From Glutamicibacter protophormiae (lineage in GTDB: Bacteria > Actinomycetota > Actinomycetes > Actinomycetales > Micrococcaceae), in assembly GCF_014647495.1 (NCBI RefSeq), contig NZ_BMPH01000014.1, forward strand, positions 1 to 64,000: DNA of 64,000 nt, read 5' to 3'. Shown in pieces: positions 8,017 through 17,108 of the stretch; the stretch's first letter is position 1; every line of letters begins with the position of its first letter. The notes beneath the pieces were generated by a model that was not told where the DNA came from, ran no database searches, and saw nothing but the letters and a program-made list of their open reading frames with translations. A program made the position numbers and the translations under genes.

Positions 8017-10586
8017 GCTCCGAGTTGTTCGACCTCGATGCGGTCTCCCGGGGCCTGGCCTTCGGCCCCAGCCGCCACGAACTGTTCGCCAGCGTCCAGG
8101 CCGACCCCGCCCGGCCGCTGGTGATCCAGGCGCCGCCGGGATCGGGCAAGACGACCATCGTGCCGCCCGCTGTGGCCAACGCGCTGGCCGGACGCGGGCT
8201 GGATGGACGGGTTATCGTCACCCAGCCGCGCCGCGTGGCCGCCCGTGCCGCGGCCCGGCGCCTGGCGCAGCTCGACGGGTCCAGGCTCGGGGACCGCGTG
8301 GGCTTCTCGGTCCGGGGAGAGCGGATGCTCAGCGCCCGCACCAAGGTCGAGTTCGTCACCGCCGGCCTGATGCTGCGCCGCCTGCTGGCCGATCCCGACC
8401 TTGACGGAGTCAGCGCGCTGGTCATCGATGAGGTCCACGAACGCTCCATCGACACCGATCTGCTGCTGGCTATGGCCAACCAGGTGTCCGAGCTGCGCGA
8501 GGACCTGAGCCTGGTGGTCATGAGCGCCACCCTGCACGCGCAGGAACTCTCGCAGCTGCTCGCCCGGGACGTTCCGGCCCCCGTGCTCAGCGCCCGGAGC
8601 GCGCAGTTTCCGGTTCAGGAGCAATTCGACAGCTTCTCAGGGCTGCGCAATACCGAGCGGGGCTTGTCCCACGACTACCTGCGGCATGTGGCCCACAGCG
8701 CGCTCAAGCACTCCGCACTGGCCAATCGCGAGTCCGGGCGCCCGGTGGACACCCTGGTGTTCCTCCCCGGAGCAGGGGAGGTGCAACGGGTCTGCTCGTA
8801 CCTCGACGCCGCCGGCGCGCGCAGCTTCGCGCTGCACTCGCAGGTCTCCTCCCGCGACCAGGACTCGATCCTCGGCGTTCCCGACGATGGGGAACCGCCG
8901 CGCATCATCGTCTCGACCTCCATCGCCGAATCCTCGGTGACGGTGCCCCGGGTGCATCTGGTGGTCGATGCCGGGTATGCCCGGGAACCGAGGCGCGACG
9001 CGGGGCGCGGCTTCAGCGGCCTGGTCACCGTGGTGGCCAGCCGCGCCGCCGCCACCCAGCGGGCCGGCCGCGCCGGACGCCTGGGGCCCGGCACGGTGGT
9101 GCGCACCTTGGATGCGAAGTCCTTCGCCGCGGCCCCGGCGCATTCGACTCCCCAGATTCGCACCGCCGACCTGGTGGACGCCGGGCTGGCCCTGGCCGCC
9201 TGGGGCGCGCCGCGCGGCGAAGGGCTGTCCATGTGGGAGCGGCCACCGGCCGCCGCCATGCGCGCCGACGAACAGGTGCTCTACGCGCTGGACGCCGTGG
9301 ACGAATCCGGCCGGATCACCGCGCTGGGCGAACGCATGTCGAAGATCCCCACCGACCCCCGCACCGCCAGGGCGCTGCTGGAAGGCACCCGGCGCTTCGG
9401 CGGGAAGGCCGCCGCGGAGGTCGTTGCGATGCTTGCAGGATCCGAACGGGTGGGCAGCGCCGATGTCTCCGAGCTGCTCGCGGCGCTGCGGCGCAGCTCC
9501 CACCCGGGGCACCGCAGCTGGTCCCGGGAAGCCAAGCGGCTGGCGGCGCTCGCCCCGGCAGGCGGCGACGCGGCCGCGGCCGGAGCGCAGGCCGCCGCCG
9601 ATGCGGTGGCGGGGATCTGCGCGCTGGCCTACCCGCAGTGGATCGCGCGCCGCATGGGCCCGTCGGAATACCTGTTGGCCTCCGGCACCAGGGCCTCGCT
9701 GCCGCGCGGCAGCCACCTGGACCACTTCGAATACCTCGCGGTGGCCGAGGTCTCCCGCACCGGCGGGGGAGCGATGATCCGCAAAGCCGCGGGCATCGAC
9801 ATCGACACGGCCTGCGAGCTGCTGCCGCAGATGCACCGGATCCGCGAGACCGCCCAGCTGCTGGACGGGAAGATCAGCGCCCGCAGGGTCGAATCCTTCG
9901 GCGAGATCGAACTGGCCTCCACGCCGATCAGGGCGACCGAGCAGCTGGGGCTGCAGGCTGCGCAGGCCGCGCTGGCCGAGCAGGGGCTGGCGCTGTTCGG
10001 GGCGCAGGAAGGCTTCGAAGCGCTGCGCCGGCGGATGGCCGTGGCGCACCGGCTGCTGGGCGAGCCCTTCTCGCCGATGGACGAGGCCGCCCTGGTCGGC
10101 TGCGCCGCCGACTGGCTCACCCCTGCCCTGCGCCAGCTGGCCGCCGGCAAGAGCGCGGCGAAGATCGACCTGCACTCCGCGCTGCGCACGCTGCTGCCCT
10201 GGGAACACGCGCACGACTTCGACGCGCTGGTGCCGCAGCGCCTGCAGGTGCCCTCCGGGTCGCGGATCACCGTGGCCTACCCTCCCGTGGGCGACGCCGG
10301 GCCGGCGGTGGTCTCGGTGAAGCTGCAGGAATGCTTCGGGCTGGCGGACTCGCCGAGGCTGGTGCGCGAGAAGCTGCCGGTGCAATTCCACCTGCTCTCG
10401 CCCGCGGGACGGCCGCTGGCGGTGACCGACGACCTGGTCAGCTTCTTCAACGGCCCCTACGCGCAGGTCCGCTCCGAAATGCGCGGGCGCTATCCGCGCC
10501 ACCCGTGGCCCGAGAATCCCTGGGAGCATGTGGCGACCGCGTCGACCAAGAACCGGCTCAAGCGAGAGTCCGGCGGCCGGTCATAA
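8013..10586 (+). CDS. hrpB: ATP-dependent RNA helicase HrpB
   Basis: An 857-residue DEAH-box helicase of the HrpB family. In order it has Walker A APPGSGKTT (about residue 47), Ia QPRRVAA, motif II DEVHERS, motif III SAT, the RIIVSTSIAESSVTV region and motif VI QRAGRAGR. The family-specific C-terminal domain follows and ends in the characteristic NPWEHV/RYPRHPWPENPW-type block. The length suits the family. HrpB proteins are RNA-dependent ATPases of unclear physiological role. The start overlaps the alpha/beta hydrolase stop. Confidence 0.95.
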   Translation: MSSELFDLDAVSRGLAFGPSRHELFASVQADPARPLVIQAPPGSGKTTIVPPAVANALAGRGLDGRVIVTQPRRVAARAAARRLAQLDGSRLGDRVGFSVRGERMLSARTKVEFVTAGLMLRRLLADPDLDGVSALVIDEVHERSIDTDLLLAMANQVSELREDLSLVVMSATLHAQELSQLLARDVPAPVLSARSAQFPVQEQFDSFSGLRNTERGLSHDYLRHVAHSALKHSALANRESGRPVDTLVFLPGAGEVQRVCSYLDAAGARSFALHSQVSSRDQDSILGVPDDGEPPRIIVSTSIAESSVTVPRVHLVVDAGYAREPRRDAGRGFSGLVTVVASRAAATQRAGRAGRLGPGTVVRTLDAKSFAAAPAHSTPQIRTADLVDAGLALAAWGAPRGEGLSMWERPPAAAMRADEQVLYALDAVDESGRITALGERMSKIPTDPRTARALLEGTRRFGGKAAAEVVAMLAGSERVGSADVSELLAALRRSSHPGHRSWSREAKRLAALAPAGGDAAAAGAQAAADAVAGICALAYPQWIARRMGPSEYLLASGTRASLPRGSHLDHFEYLAVAEVSRTGGGAMIRKAAGIDIDTACELLPQMHRIRETAQLLDGKISARRVESFGEIELASTPIRATEQLGLQAAQAALAEQGLALFGAQEGFEALRRRMAVAHRLLGEPFSPMDEAALVGCAADWLTPALRQLAAGKSAAKIDLHSALRTLLPWEHAHDFDALVPQRLQVPSGSRITVAYPPVGDAGPAVVSVKLQECFGLADSPRLVREKLPVQFHLLSPAGRPLAVTDDLVSFFNGPYAQVRSEMRGRYPRHPWPENPWEHVATASTKNRLKRESGGRS

Positions 10587-10592
10587 TGCGAG

Positions 10593-10622
10593 CCGGGCCC
10601 CGCGCCAGTGCGCGGGGCCCGG
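10593..10622. terminator. Hairpin terminator between hrpB and the acyl-CoA dehydrogenase
   Basis: A perfect 13-bp GC-rich stem, CCGGGCCCCGCGC (10593-10605) with GCGCGGGGCCCGG (10610-10622), and a CAGT loop lie between two convergent genes. The U-tract is poor, but the stem is very stable. Confidence 0.75.
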
Positions 10623-10649
10623 AAACCCTTGGAAGTGCCTTTCGGCGCT

Positions 10650-11882
10650 TTAGGCGAAAGCGGAGATGCCGGTGATGTTGCGGCCCATGATCAGGGCCTG
10701 GACGGTCTCCGTGCCTTCATAGGTGTGGATGGCTTCGACATCCGCGAAGTGGCGCGCCACGCGGTTGCTGGTCAGGATGCCGTTGCCGCCCAGCAGGTCG
10801 CGGGCGTTGGAAGCGACCGAGCGCGCGGTGCGGGTCGCGGTGAACTTGGCCAAAGAAGCCTGCGGGCCGGTCAGCTGGCCGGAGGCATCGCGCTTGGTGG
10901 CCTGCATGACCAGCAGCTGGATGGTGGCCAGCTCGGACTGCATCCGCGCCAGGCGCTCCTGGACGATCTGGCTGGCGGCCAGCGGGCGGCCGAACTGGAT
11001 GCGCTGCTTGGCATAGTTCACCGCGCTTTCGTAGCAGGCGGTGGCGTGGCCGACGGCGGCCCAGGCGACGCCCAGGCGGGTGGCGAACAGCACGCGCGAG
11101 GTGTCCTTGAAGCTGTTCGCTTCGGGCAGCACGTCCTCGTCCGGGACGAAGACCTCGTCCATGCGGATGTGCGCCTGCCAGATGGCGCGCAGCGAGAGCT
11201 TGTTCTCGATGTTGGTCGCCCGGTAGCCCTCGGCCTCCTGGTGCACGATGAAGCCGCGCACCTTGCCTTCCTCGTCGCGTGCCCACACGATGCTCACTCC
11301 GCCGATGGAGCCGTTGCCGATCCACTTCTTCTCGCCGCTGATCGCATAGCCGCCCTCGACCTTGCGGGCGACGGTCTCCAGCGACACCGAGTCGGAACCG
11401 TGGGTCGGCTCGGTCAGCGCGAAGGCGCCGGGCAGCTCTCCGGCGAGCATCGGCATGCCGTACTTGGCGATCTGCTTGGGGCTGCCGCAGTAGATGACCG
11501 AACGCAGGGCCAGGCCGCCCTGCACGCCGATGATCGTGGCCACCGAGCCGTCGCCGCGCGCCATTTCCATGTTGATCAAGCCTGCGGCCAGCGGGCTCAT
11601 CTCCTCGCGGCCCTCGATCTTCAGCCCGTCACGCAGCAGGTCCGCGTCGCCGAGCTTCTTGACCAGGTGCAGCGGGTAGTCAGCCTTGTCCCAGTACTCG
11701 TGGATGTCGTCCTTGACCTCGTTGAGCACGAACTTGCGGGCCTTGGCGCGCCAGGCCGCGTCGGTCTCAGACAGCTCGGAGAACACGCCGGTGGGATCGA
11801 TATCGACCCCGTCTGACCATAGGTCGTACTCCGGCTCGGTGACTCCGGAAGGGAAGGCGAAACCGGTCTGCTGCTGGGTCAT
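10650..11882 (-). CDS. Acyl-CoA dehydrogenase, glutaryl-CoA dehydrogenase-like
   Basis: This 410-residue FAD flavoprotein removes hydrogens across C2-C3 of an acyl-CoA and passes electrons to ETF. Features are the N-terminal helical domain, the FAD-binding AFALTEPTHGSDS and KKWIGNGSIGGVSIVWAR strands, and the C-terminal helices with DLLGGNGI and the catalytic Glu in IHTYEGTETVQ (E389). The position of this Glu and the GSIGG/YEGT combination resemble the glutaryl-CoA dehydrogenase branch (lysine/tryptophan breakdown). The substrate is inferred. ATG 11882 is used because AAGGAG lies 8-9 bases upstream; a frame extension of 22 codons has no such site. The TetR gene lies just upstream on the same strand and may control it. 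Confidence 0.85.
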   Translation of the reverse strand: MTQQQTGFAFPSGVTEPEYDLWSDGVDIDPTGVFSELSETDAAWRAKARKFVLNEVKDDIHEYWDKADYPLHLVKKLGDADLLRDGLKIEGREEMSPLAAGLINMEMARGDGSVATIIGVQGGLALRSVIYCGSPKQIAKYGMPMLAGELPGAFALTEPTHGSDSVSLETVARKVEGGYAISGEKKWIGNGSIGGVSIVWARDEEGKVRGFIVHQEAEGYRATNIENKLSLRAIWQAHIRMDEVFVPDEDVLPEANSFKDTSRVLFATRLGVAWAAVGHATACYESAVNYAKQRIQFGRPLAASQIVQERLARMQSELATIQLLVMQATKRDASGQLTGPQASLAKFTATRTARSVASNARDLLGGNGILTSNRVARHFADVEAIHTYEGTETVQALIMGRNITGISAFA

Positions 11883-11995
11883 TTGGGGCGCTCCTTGGGT
11901 GCCTGGGGAAGAATGGTCTACCTCAAGCGTAATGGAACGCAGTGTCATGTCAAGATACTAGGTTTCAAATGCCTTGTGTCTTGGGAGCTGAGCAG

Positions 11996-12685
11996 TCAGT
12001 GCTGGCGCTCGCGCAGCGCCTTGGACACCGCATCCAGGATGGACTGCTCATCCGCTCCTGCCGGCAGCACCGAGACGACCACGCTCGGGGCGGCGCTGGC
12101 CTGTTGCCGCGATCCGTCGTTCGGGTTCAGTACATCGGAGAAGCGTTCCAGGAAGATCAAAACGTCGTGGGCGAGCTTCGTGCGGTCGGTGCTGTGCGGC
12201 TCGCGCAGCCACATGCGCAGGTGGTCGTTGTGTATCGCCACCAACCCGGCGCTGATGCCCAGGCCCAGGGCGTGGGTGGCCGGGGTGGAGACCAGATCGC
12301 GGCGGGCCAGGAACTGGTAGAACGCCCTCTCGTAGCGGTGCGTGGACACCAATTCGCGTTCACGCAGCGAAGGCACCGAGGACAGCAGCCTGTGGCGCAG
12401 TTGGGCTGCTTCCGGGTTGGCCGTGTACTGGTCGAAAACCACATGCGCGGCGTCGATCAGGGTCTGCGTGGCGTCCACGGAGGACGCGGCAAGTGTCGTT
12501 TCGACATGCGTGATGATCATTTCCTGATCCGCGAAGACCATGTTCTCCTTGGAACCGAAACGGCGGAAGAACGTGGAACGCGAGATTCCGGCCGCAGTCG
12601 CCAGCTCGTCGACACTCGTGGCATCGAAGCCTTGGGAGATCAACAAATTCAGGGCAGCGGAAGGCACGGCGGAAGAGGGGATCAT
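11996..12685 (-). CDS. TetR/AcrR family transcriptional regulator
   Basis: A 229-residue one-component repressor. The N-terminal helix-turn-helix is clear (LLISQGFDATSVDELATAAG then ISRSTFFRRFGSKENMVF). The C-terminal ligand domain is diverged and ends in a low-complexity, Ala-rich tail. It sits 113 bp upstream of the acyl-CoA dehydrogenase on the same strand and is divergent from the DoxX-like gene. Acyl-CoA-responsive TetR control of the dehydrogenase is plausible but inferred. Confidence 0.85.
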   Translation of the reverse strand: MIPSSAVPSAALNLLISQGFDATSVDELATAAGISRSTFFRRFGSKENMVFADQEMIITHVETTLAASSVDATQTLIDAAHVVFDQYTANPEAAQLRHRLLSSVPSLRERELVSTHRYERAFYQFLARRDLVSTPATHALGLGISAGLVAIHNDHLRMWLREPHSTDRTKLAHDVLIFLERFSDVLNPNDGSRQQASAAPSVVVSVLPAGADEQSILDAVSKALRERQH

Positions 12686-12837
12686 GATTCAAAAATCTAG
12701 CATGATTCACGGACCTGGTTTCTTGCTCTTCGCTGAATGCGACTCGCAAATGATTGTGAACACCCAAGTCGATGACTACGCTGATCAACAAGGCAACCCG
12801 GTCGGGCTGCCACTGACGATCTAAGGAATGAGGCCCC

Positions 12838-13272
12838 ATGGGAATCTCGATTGCAAACGCAGCGCTACGTTTGGTCAGCGGCGCATTCATTCTCAACAGC
12901 GGCATCAACAAGCTGCGATTGGACGAAGCCAGCGCCGCTGGCTTGCAGCAAATGGCTGCCAACGGCCTCCCGCAGCTGCGCGAAATGGAGCCTGCGGCCT
13001 TCGGCAAGATGCTTTCGATCGGGGAGATTTCGCTGGGCAGCGCACTGCTGCTCCCGCTGATTCCCTCACGGCTTGCCGGTCTGGGATTGGGCGCTTTCTC
13101 CGGTGTCATCCTGGCTTCCTACCTGCGAACCCCGGGTCTCACCGAATCCGATGGCATCCGCCCGACGCAGGACGGCATCACCCTGGCGAAGGACGTCTGG
13201 CTTGCGGGCATGGCCGTAGCGCTCATTTTCGGGCGCCGTTCAGCCAAGAAGGCCAAGGCCAAGAAGAAGTAA
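12838..13272 (+). CDS. DoxX-like small membrane protein
   Basis: A 144-residue protein with about four hydrophobic segments. It has an N-terminal ALRLVSGAFILNSGINKL of DoxX/MauE-like character, a membrane segment near residues 55-95 and another near 118-132. The C terminus is extremely lysine-rich (KKAKAKKK). AAGGAATGAGG precedes ATG 12838. DoxX-type proteins are associated with redox or thiol stress membrane complexes; the role here is not known. A polybasic cytoplasmic tail suggests membrane-surface or nucleic-acid contact. Confidence 0.65.
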   Translation: MGISIANAALRLVSGAFILNSGINKLRLDEASAAGLQQMAANGLPQLREMEPAAFGKMLSIGEISLGSALLLPLIPSRLAGLGLGAFSGVILASYLRTPGLTESDGIRPTQDGITLAKDVWLAGMAVALIFGRRSAKKAKAKKK

Positions 13273-13373
13273 TTCGACCTAGGCCTTGAGTGCCCCGGCG
13301 GGACAGCATAAATTGATTCTGGACCTACTGGTTTCCAGTGGCCAAAACCGGTTTCAGCGATGAGGAGAGTTGC

Positions 13374-13613
13374 ATGAGTTTCTTGGATGATGCGAAGAAA
13401 AAGCTGGGCGAGGCCGTCGAGAACGTGAAGGACTTCGCGGAGGACGCGGCAGAGAACGTCAAGGAATTTGCCGAGGACGCGACGGAGAACGTCAAGGAAT
13501 TCGCCGCCGAGGCTACCGAAAACGTCAAGGAGTTCGCTGCCGACGCGCAGGAGAAGATCGGTGAGAAGGTCGAGGAATTCAAGGGCGGCAACAAGCCGAA
13601 CGGCGAAGCCTGA
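13374..13613 (+). CDS. Small LEA/apolipoprotein-like 11-mer repeat protein
   Basis: 79 residues, almost wholly an amphipathic alpha-helix built of 11-residue repeats: ENVKDFAEDAA, ENVKEFAEDAT, ENVKEFAAEAT, ENVKEFAADAQ, then a diverged EKIGEKVEEF. The 11-mer periodicity and the Lys/Glu/Ala pattern are those of LEA group 3-like or membrane-surface helices, usually tied to desiccation or envelope stress. The start at 13374 follows GAGGAGAG. An upstream ATG at 13338 lacks one. There is no signal peptide, so it is cytosolic. Two tandem hairpins follow. Confidence 0.75.
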   Translation: MSFLDDAKKKLGEAVENVKDFAEDAAENVKEFAEDATENVKEFAAEATENVKEFAADAQEKIGEKVEEFKGGNKPNGEA

Positions 13614-13630
13614 ACCGGCGCATCGGTGCT

Positions 13631-13657
13631 TTCCTGATCAAATTTTTTGATCAGGAA
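13631..13657. terminator. AT-rich hairpin after the 11-mer repeat gene
   Basis: A 12-bp perfect stem, TTCCTGATCAAA (13631-13642) with TTTGATCAGGAA (13646-13657), has a TTT loop. No U-run follows the stem, but the U-rich centre and position suggest a terminator. Confidence 0.6.
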
Positions 13658-13666
13658 CCGAACTGA

Positions 13667-13716
13667 GCACACTGCCCCTGACCGCGAGCGCGAACTCGTG
13701 GCCAGGGGCAGTGTGC
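13667..13716. terminator. Second hairpin between the 11-mer repeat gene and the MFS gene
   Basis: A perfect 14-bp stem, GCACACTGCCCCTG (13667-13680) with CAGGGGCAGTGTGC (13703-13716), encloses a 22-nt loop that can itself fold. It probably serves the convergent MFS gene. Confidence 0.6.
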
Positions 13717-13747
13717 GTAGAGGGCTGATGTGCCCGGCGGGCGGCTA

Positions 13748-15211
13748 CTAGCCGCGCAGCTTCGCCTCGGACGGATGCGACTTGAAGAAGAGCACCGAGA
13801 GGATCGCGGCCAGCGCCACGATCCCGGGGAGCATCAGCGCCTGGCCCAGCCCGACCGAGGTGGCCTCGAAGATCGCGGCCTGGTCGGCTGGCTGCTGCAG
13901 TTCGCTGATCTGCGCGGTGATCCGCGAATCCATCATGAACGCAATCAGCGCCGAGCCCAGCACCGAACCGATCTGCCGGGTCGTGTTGTAGATGCCGGAG
14001 CCGGCGCCCGCGTCGGCAGCGGTCAGATCGCGGGTGGCGGCCAGCGAAAGCGATGGCCAGATCATGGCCGAGCCGAAACCCTGCACTGCGGAAGGGATCA
14101 ACAGCAGCCACAGCGGAATATCGGCGTGCATCATCAGCGCATACGCGATGGTGCCGCCGCCCATCAGGAAGAACCCGGGCAGGGCGAAGGTGCGCGGATT
14201 GAACTTGTTGATGTGCTTGCCGATCATCGGCGCCATGATGATGCCGACCACGGCCATCGGTGAGATCATCAGCGCGGACTGGGTCGGAGTCAGACCGCGG
14301 ACATCCTGCAGGAAGAACACCATGGGCAGGCTGATGGTGGCGATCGCCAGGCCCATGAAGGTGATGGCGATATTGGCCAGAGAGAAGTTGCGCACCGTGA
14401 ACAGTCGAAGCGGGACCAGCGGTTCGGCCTTGGTCTTGGACTGCCACCAGACGAACAGCGCCATCATCAGAACGCCGATGATGATCAGGTGCCAGGCGCT
14501 GATTGGCCCGATAAACGGTTCCCAGTTGGTCGCGTCGCCTTCCTGGATGCCGTAGACGAGGCTGAACATGCCGATGGCCGACAGCGCCACGCCAATCCAG
14601 TCGAAGGAATGCGCCTGCGGTTTGAGCTTGGGCACGAACTTGAACACCATGGCGATGCTGACCACGGCGATCGGGATGTTGATGAAGAAGATCCATTCCC
14701 AGCCGGCCGAATCGACCAGCAGGCCGCCGGCGATCGGGCCGACCAGCGAGGCGATGCCCGCTACCGCGCCCCACACGCCCATGGCCGCACCGCGGTGGGC
14801 ATAGGGGAACAGCCGGGTGATCATGGTCATGGACTGCGGGGAAATCAAGGCGGCGCCCAGGCCCTGGACGGCGCGGGCTACGATCAGCGAGGCCAGCGAG
14901 GTGGACAGGCCGCTCCACAGCGAGGCGATGGTGAAGATGACCATGCCTACCAGATAGATGTTGCGCGGGCCGAAGCGGTCGCCCAGCCGCCCGGTCACCA
15001 GCAGCGGCACTGCGAAGGTGAGCAGGTAGGCGCTGTTGATCCACAGGATGCCGGAGATGTCGGCGTCCAGGTCTTCCATGATCGCCGGCATGGCCGTATG
15101 GACGATCGTGGTGTCGAGAAGGATCATGAAGAAGCCGATGACCAACGCCCAGAGGGCGTTCCATGCGGATTTCTTATCGAATTCTGTGGGGGTGTTCGCT
15201 GTTTGTGGCAC
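13748..15211 (-). CDS. MFS drug/solute exporter, DHA2 (14-TM) family
   Basis: 487 residues with about 14 transmembrane helices, as in EmrB/QacA-type proton antiporters. Visible motifs are motif D1-like LDTTIVHTAMPAIMEDL in TM1, motif A GRLGDRFGPRN (loop 2-3), ARAVQGLGAALISP (motif B) and the motif C region GPIAGGLLVDSAGWEWIFFINIPI. The function is export of toxic organic compounds at the cytoplasmic membrane; the substrate is unknown. It starts at GTG 15211. It stands alone, upstream of the convergent hairpins. Confidence 0.9.
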   Translation of the reverse strand: MPQTANTPTEFDKKSAWNALWALVIGFFMILLDTTIVHTAMPAIMEDLDADISGILWINSAYLLTFAVPLLVTGRLGDRFGPRNIYLVGMVIFTIASLWSGLSTSLASLIVARAVQGLGAALISPQSMTMITRLFPYAHRGAAMGVWGAVAGIASLVGPIAGGLLVDSAGWEWIFFINIPIAVVSIAMVFKFVPKLKPQAHSFDWIGVALSAIGMFSLVYGIQEGDATNWEPFIGPISAWHLIIIGVLMMALFVWWQSKTKAEPLVPLRLFTVRNFSLANIAITFMGLAIATISLPMVFFLQDVRGLTPTQSALMISPMAVVGIIMAPMIGKHINKFNPRTFALPGFFLMGGGTIAYALMMHADIPLWLLLIPSAVQGFGSAMIWPSLSLAATRDLTAADAGAGSGIYNTTRQIGSVLGSALIAFMMDSRITAQISELQQPADQAAIFEATSVGLGQALMLPGIVALAAILSVLFFKSHPSEAKLRG

Positions 15212-15272
15212 TGGTCAAGACTAGTGCGTTCGGCGGGAATGCGAAATAAATAGGAAGACTATTGATGGTGAA

Positions 15273-16271
15273 TCAGTCGAAGCTCACAGTTCCGCAGACC
15301 CTGGTCACCACATCGCCGCTGACCCAGACGCCCTGGTCGTCGGCCTCGACGTGCAGGATCGCGTCGCGACCCACCCGGGTGCCCTGGCGGACCGTGTAGC
15401 GTTGCGGCGCGTAGCCGGACTTGGTCAGCCAGACGCCGAAGGCGGCATTCAGGCTGCCGGTGGCCGGGTCCTCGGGGACGGCCTCGCCGGGAACGAAGTT
15501 GCGGACCTCGAAATCCGCCGGAGGCTGCATCACCACGGAGCCGAAGCGCTCTTCGGAGCGTTCCAGATCCGAGGAATCCAGCGGGAGCAGTTCCTCTCGG
15601 GTTCCCGCCAGCCGCGGCAGGACGGAATCGCGCGGCTGCCAGCTGCCGTTGGAGACGCTGGAAGCGGTATACGGGCCGATCACTCCGACTTCCAGGCCCT
15701 CCAAGGCCTCGAAATCCGGTTCGATGGCCAGGACCACGTCGGCATCGCGCAGCACCAGACCCGCCGGCTGGGGGCCGTTGACCAGCCAGGAATGGTCGAT
15801 GACGTCCTCGGGCTGGATACCCAGACCGGAAATCGCCCACTGCAGGACGTCGGGTTCCAGCGGACCCGAACGGGTCAGCGGGGGAGCGAGGAAAGCGATC
15901 CGCTGGGAATGCTCGGCGGTGCCTTCGCGTTCGACACGCAGCCGGATCAGGCCGCTGCGGCATTCCTGGACCAGATAGCCGCTGGGGCCGGGTTCGCCGC
16001 CGGATTCAAGCCAGGCGTGGGCGGCGCCGAGCGTGGGGTGGCCGGCGAAGGGCAGCTCCGTGGTCGGGGTGAAAATGCGAATCGCGTAGTCCGCTTCCTC
16101 CTCGGTCGGCTCGACGAAGTACACGGTTTCTGCCATGTTGATCCACTTGGCGAAACGCTGCATCTGGTCGTCGGTGAGGTGGCCGGCGTCGAAGACCACG
16201 GCCAGGCCGTTGCCGTTGAATTCGGTAGCCGCAAAAACGTCAACCTGCTGATAGGCAAATGTGCTGCTCAT
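15273..16271 (-). CDS. PhzF family isomerase/epimerase
   Basis: 332 residues with the two-lobed diaminopimelate-epimerase-like PhzF fold. Landmarks are YQQVDVFAATEFNGNGLAVV at the start, the conserved acid E48 in NMAETVYF, LPFAGHPTLGAAHAWL, and the C-terminal-lobe DPATGSLNAAFGVWL. PhzF enzymes isomerise small metabolites, but most non-phenazine members have no known substrate and nothing around it suggests phenazine synthesis. Homology begins at ATG 16271; the frame extends 26 codons further but that extension looks non-coding. A clear SD is lacking. Confidence 0.85.
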   Translation of the reverse strand: MSSTFAYQQVDVFAATEFNGNGLAVVFDAGHLTDDQMQRFAKWINMAETVYFVEPTEEEADYAIRIFTPTTELPFAGHPTLGAAHAWLESGGEPGPSGYLVQECRSGLIRLRVEREGTAEHSQRIAFLAPPLTRSGPLEPDVLQWAISGLGIQPEDVIDHSWLVNGPQPAGLVLRDADVVLAIEPDFEALEGLEVGVIGPYTASSVSNGSWQPRDSVLPRLAGTREELLPLDSSDLERSEERFGSVVMQPPADFEVRNFVPGEAVPEDPATGSLNAAFGVWLTKSGYAPQRYTVRQGTRVGRDAILHVEADDQGVWVSGDVVTRVCGTVSFD

Positions 16272-16365
16272 ACATAGCATCGTGGCACATTCGTCAGCAG
16301 GTTGACGGGGTGTTACGCGGTACGTCACGCAAAAAGTGCCGAACCGCACCGAATATTTTTTGCGG

Positions 16366-16914
16366 TCACCACTGGTGGGCGACGTCGATGACGAGCCTGG
16401 AGGAAGTCCCCGGGCCGTTGAGCAGGAATGCGCGCATTGGCAGCCGTGCCCGGGTGGAGACGCCGAGCAGGGTTTCCCCTTCGAAGCTTCCCAGCCAGAC
16501 CTGCTGCTTGAAGGTCTTGTAGTTCAGGGTTTTGACCTGGGCACCTGGATTGTAGGAGGTGCTTGCCGGGGCATGAAGCTGGATCTGCAGCTTCGCTCCG
16601 CCGGTGGTCTTCACTTCGATCCCGGAAGCGATGCCGACGAATTTGTCGACGTACTTCACGGTGTAGCCGGCAGGCTTCGACTTCAGGTCGATGACCATCC
16701 GGTCGTAGCAGGTGTGCTGACCGGTGCGCACATTGGTCAGTGCGGATGTGGTGGACAAGGTCTTGGTCTTGGCCAAGGAACCCCAGTAAACGGTTGCGCA
16801 GGTCGAGGCTGCGGTGGAGGTGGGTACTGCTACTGCTGCGGGCGTCATTGCCAGCATGGCTGCCGTCGCCGTGGCGGCGACGATTCCGAATTTTGTTCGG
16901 CGCACGGTGATCAC
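16366..16914 (-). CDS. Secreted AMIN-like domain protein
   Basis: 182 residues. A signal peptide is evident (MITVRRTKFG then a hydrophobic Ala-rich run, with cleavage likely near AAVAVP). The mature part has a YDRMVIDL...PAGYTVKYVD core and a C-terminal SSRLVIDVAHQW strand, resembling the actinobacterial AMIN-like domain. Two Cys (TCATVY and HTCYDR) may form a disulfide. It is exported. Cell-wall association is likely by analogy with AMIN domains, but the role is unknown. It is divergent from the MscS gene. Confidence 0.7.
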   Translation of the reverse strand: MITVRRTKFGIVAATATAAMLAMTPAAVAVPTSTAASTCATVYWGSLAKTKTLSTTSALTNVRTGQHTCYDRMVIDLKSKPAGYTVKYVDKFVGIASGIEVKTTGGAKLQIQLHAPASTSYNPGAQVKTLNYKTFKQQVWLGSFEGETLLGVSTRARLPMRAFLLNGPGTSSRLVIDVAHQW

Positions 16915-17108
16915 CGGCTTTCTGTGGTTGCGCCAGCCGGCCGATTCACGTGGCCGGTCACACTACTAAAGCGCCGCCGCGGGGGAAAGGCAAGAGTTTG
17001 GAGAAAATGGAACGATACCGATATTGATCTGTGACGGACGTTGAAAAGTTCGGAATGACACAAGCTGCTACACAGCCCTCGGCCAGAGCCCTATGACATG
17101 CTTTAAGG

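Noticed and set aside
8637-10529. 630-codon antisense ORF over hrpB
   Set aside because: Residue content (His/Arg/Gly/Gln) is that of a high-GC antisense shadow and hrpB motifs are complete.
12684-12824. 46-codon ORF between the TetR gene and the DoxX-like gene, with a purine-rich stretch before ATG
   Set aside because: It could be translated, but codon choice is unlike neighbours and the purine stretch is also the TetR coding start. No homology was recognised, so I left it out.
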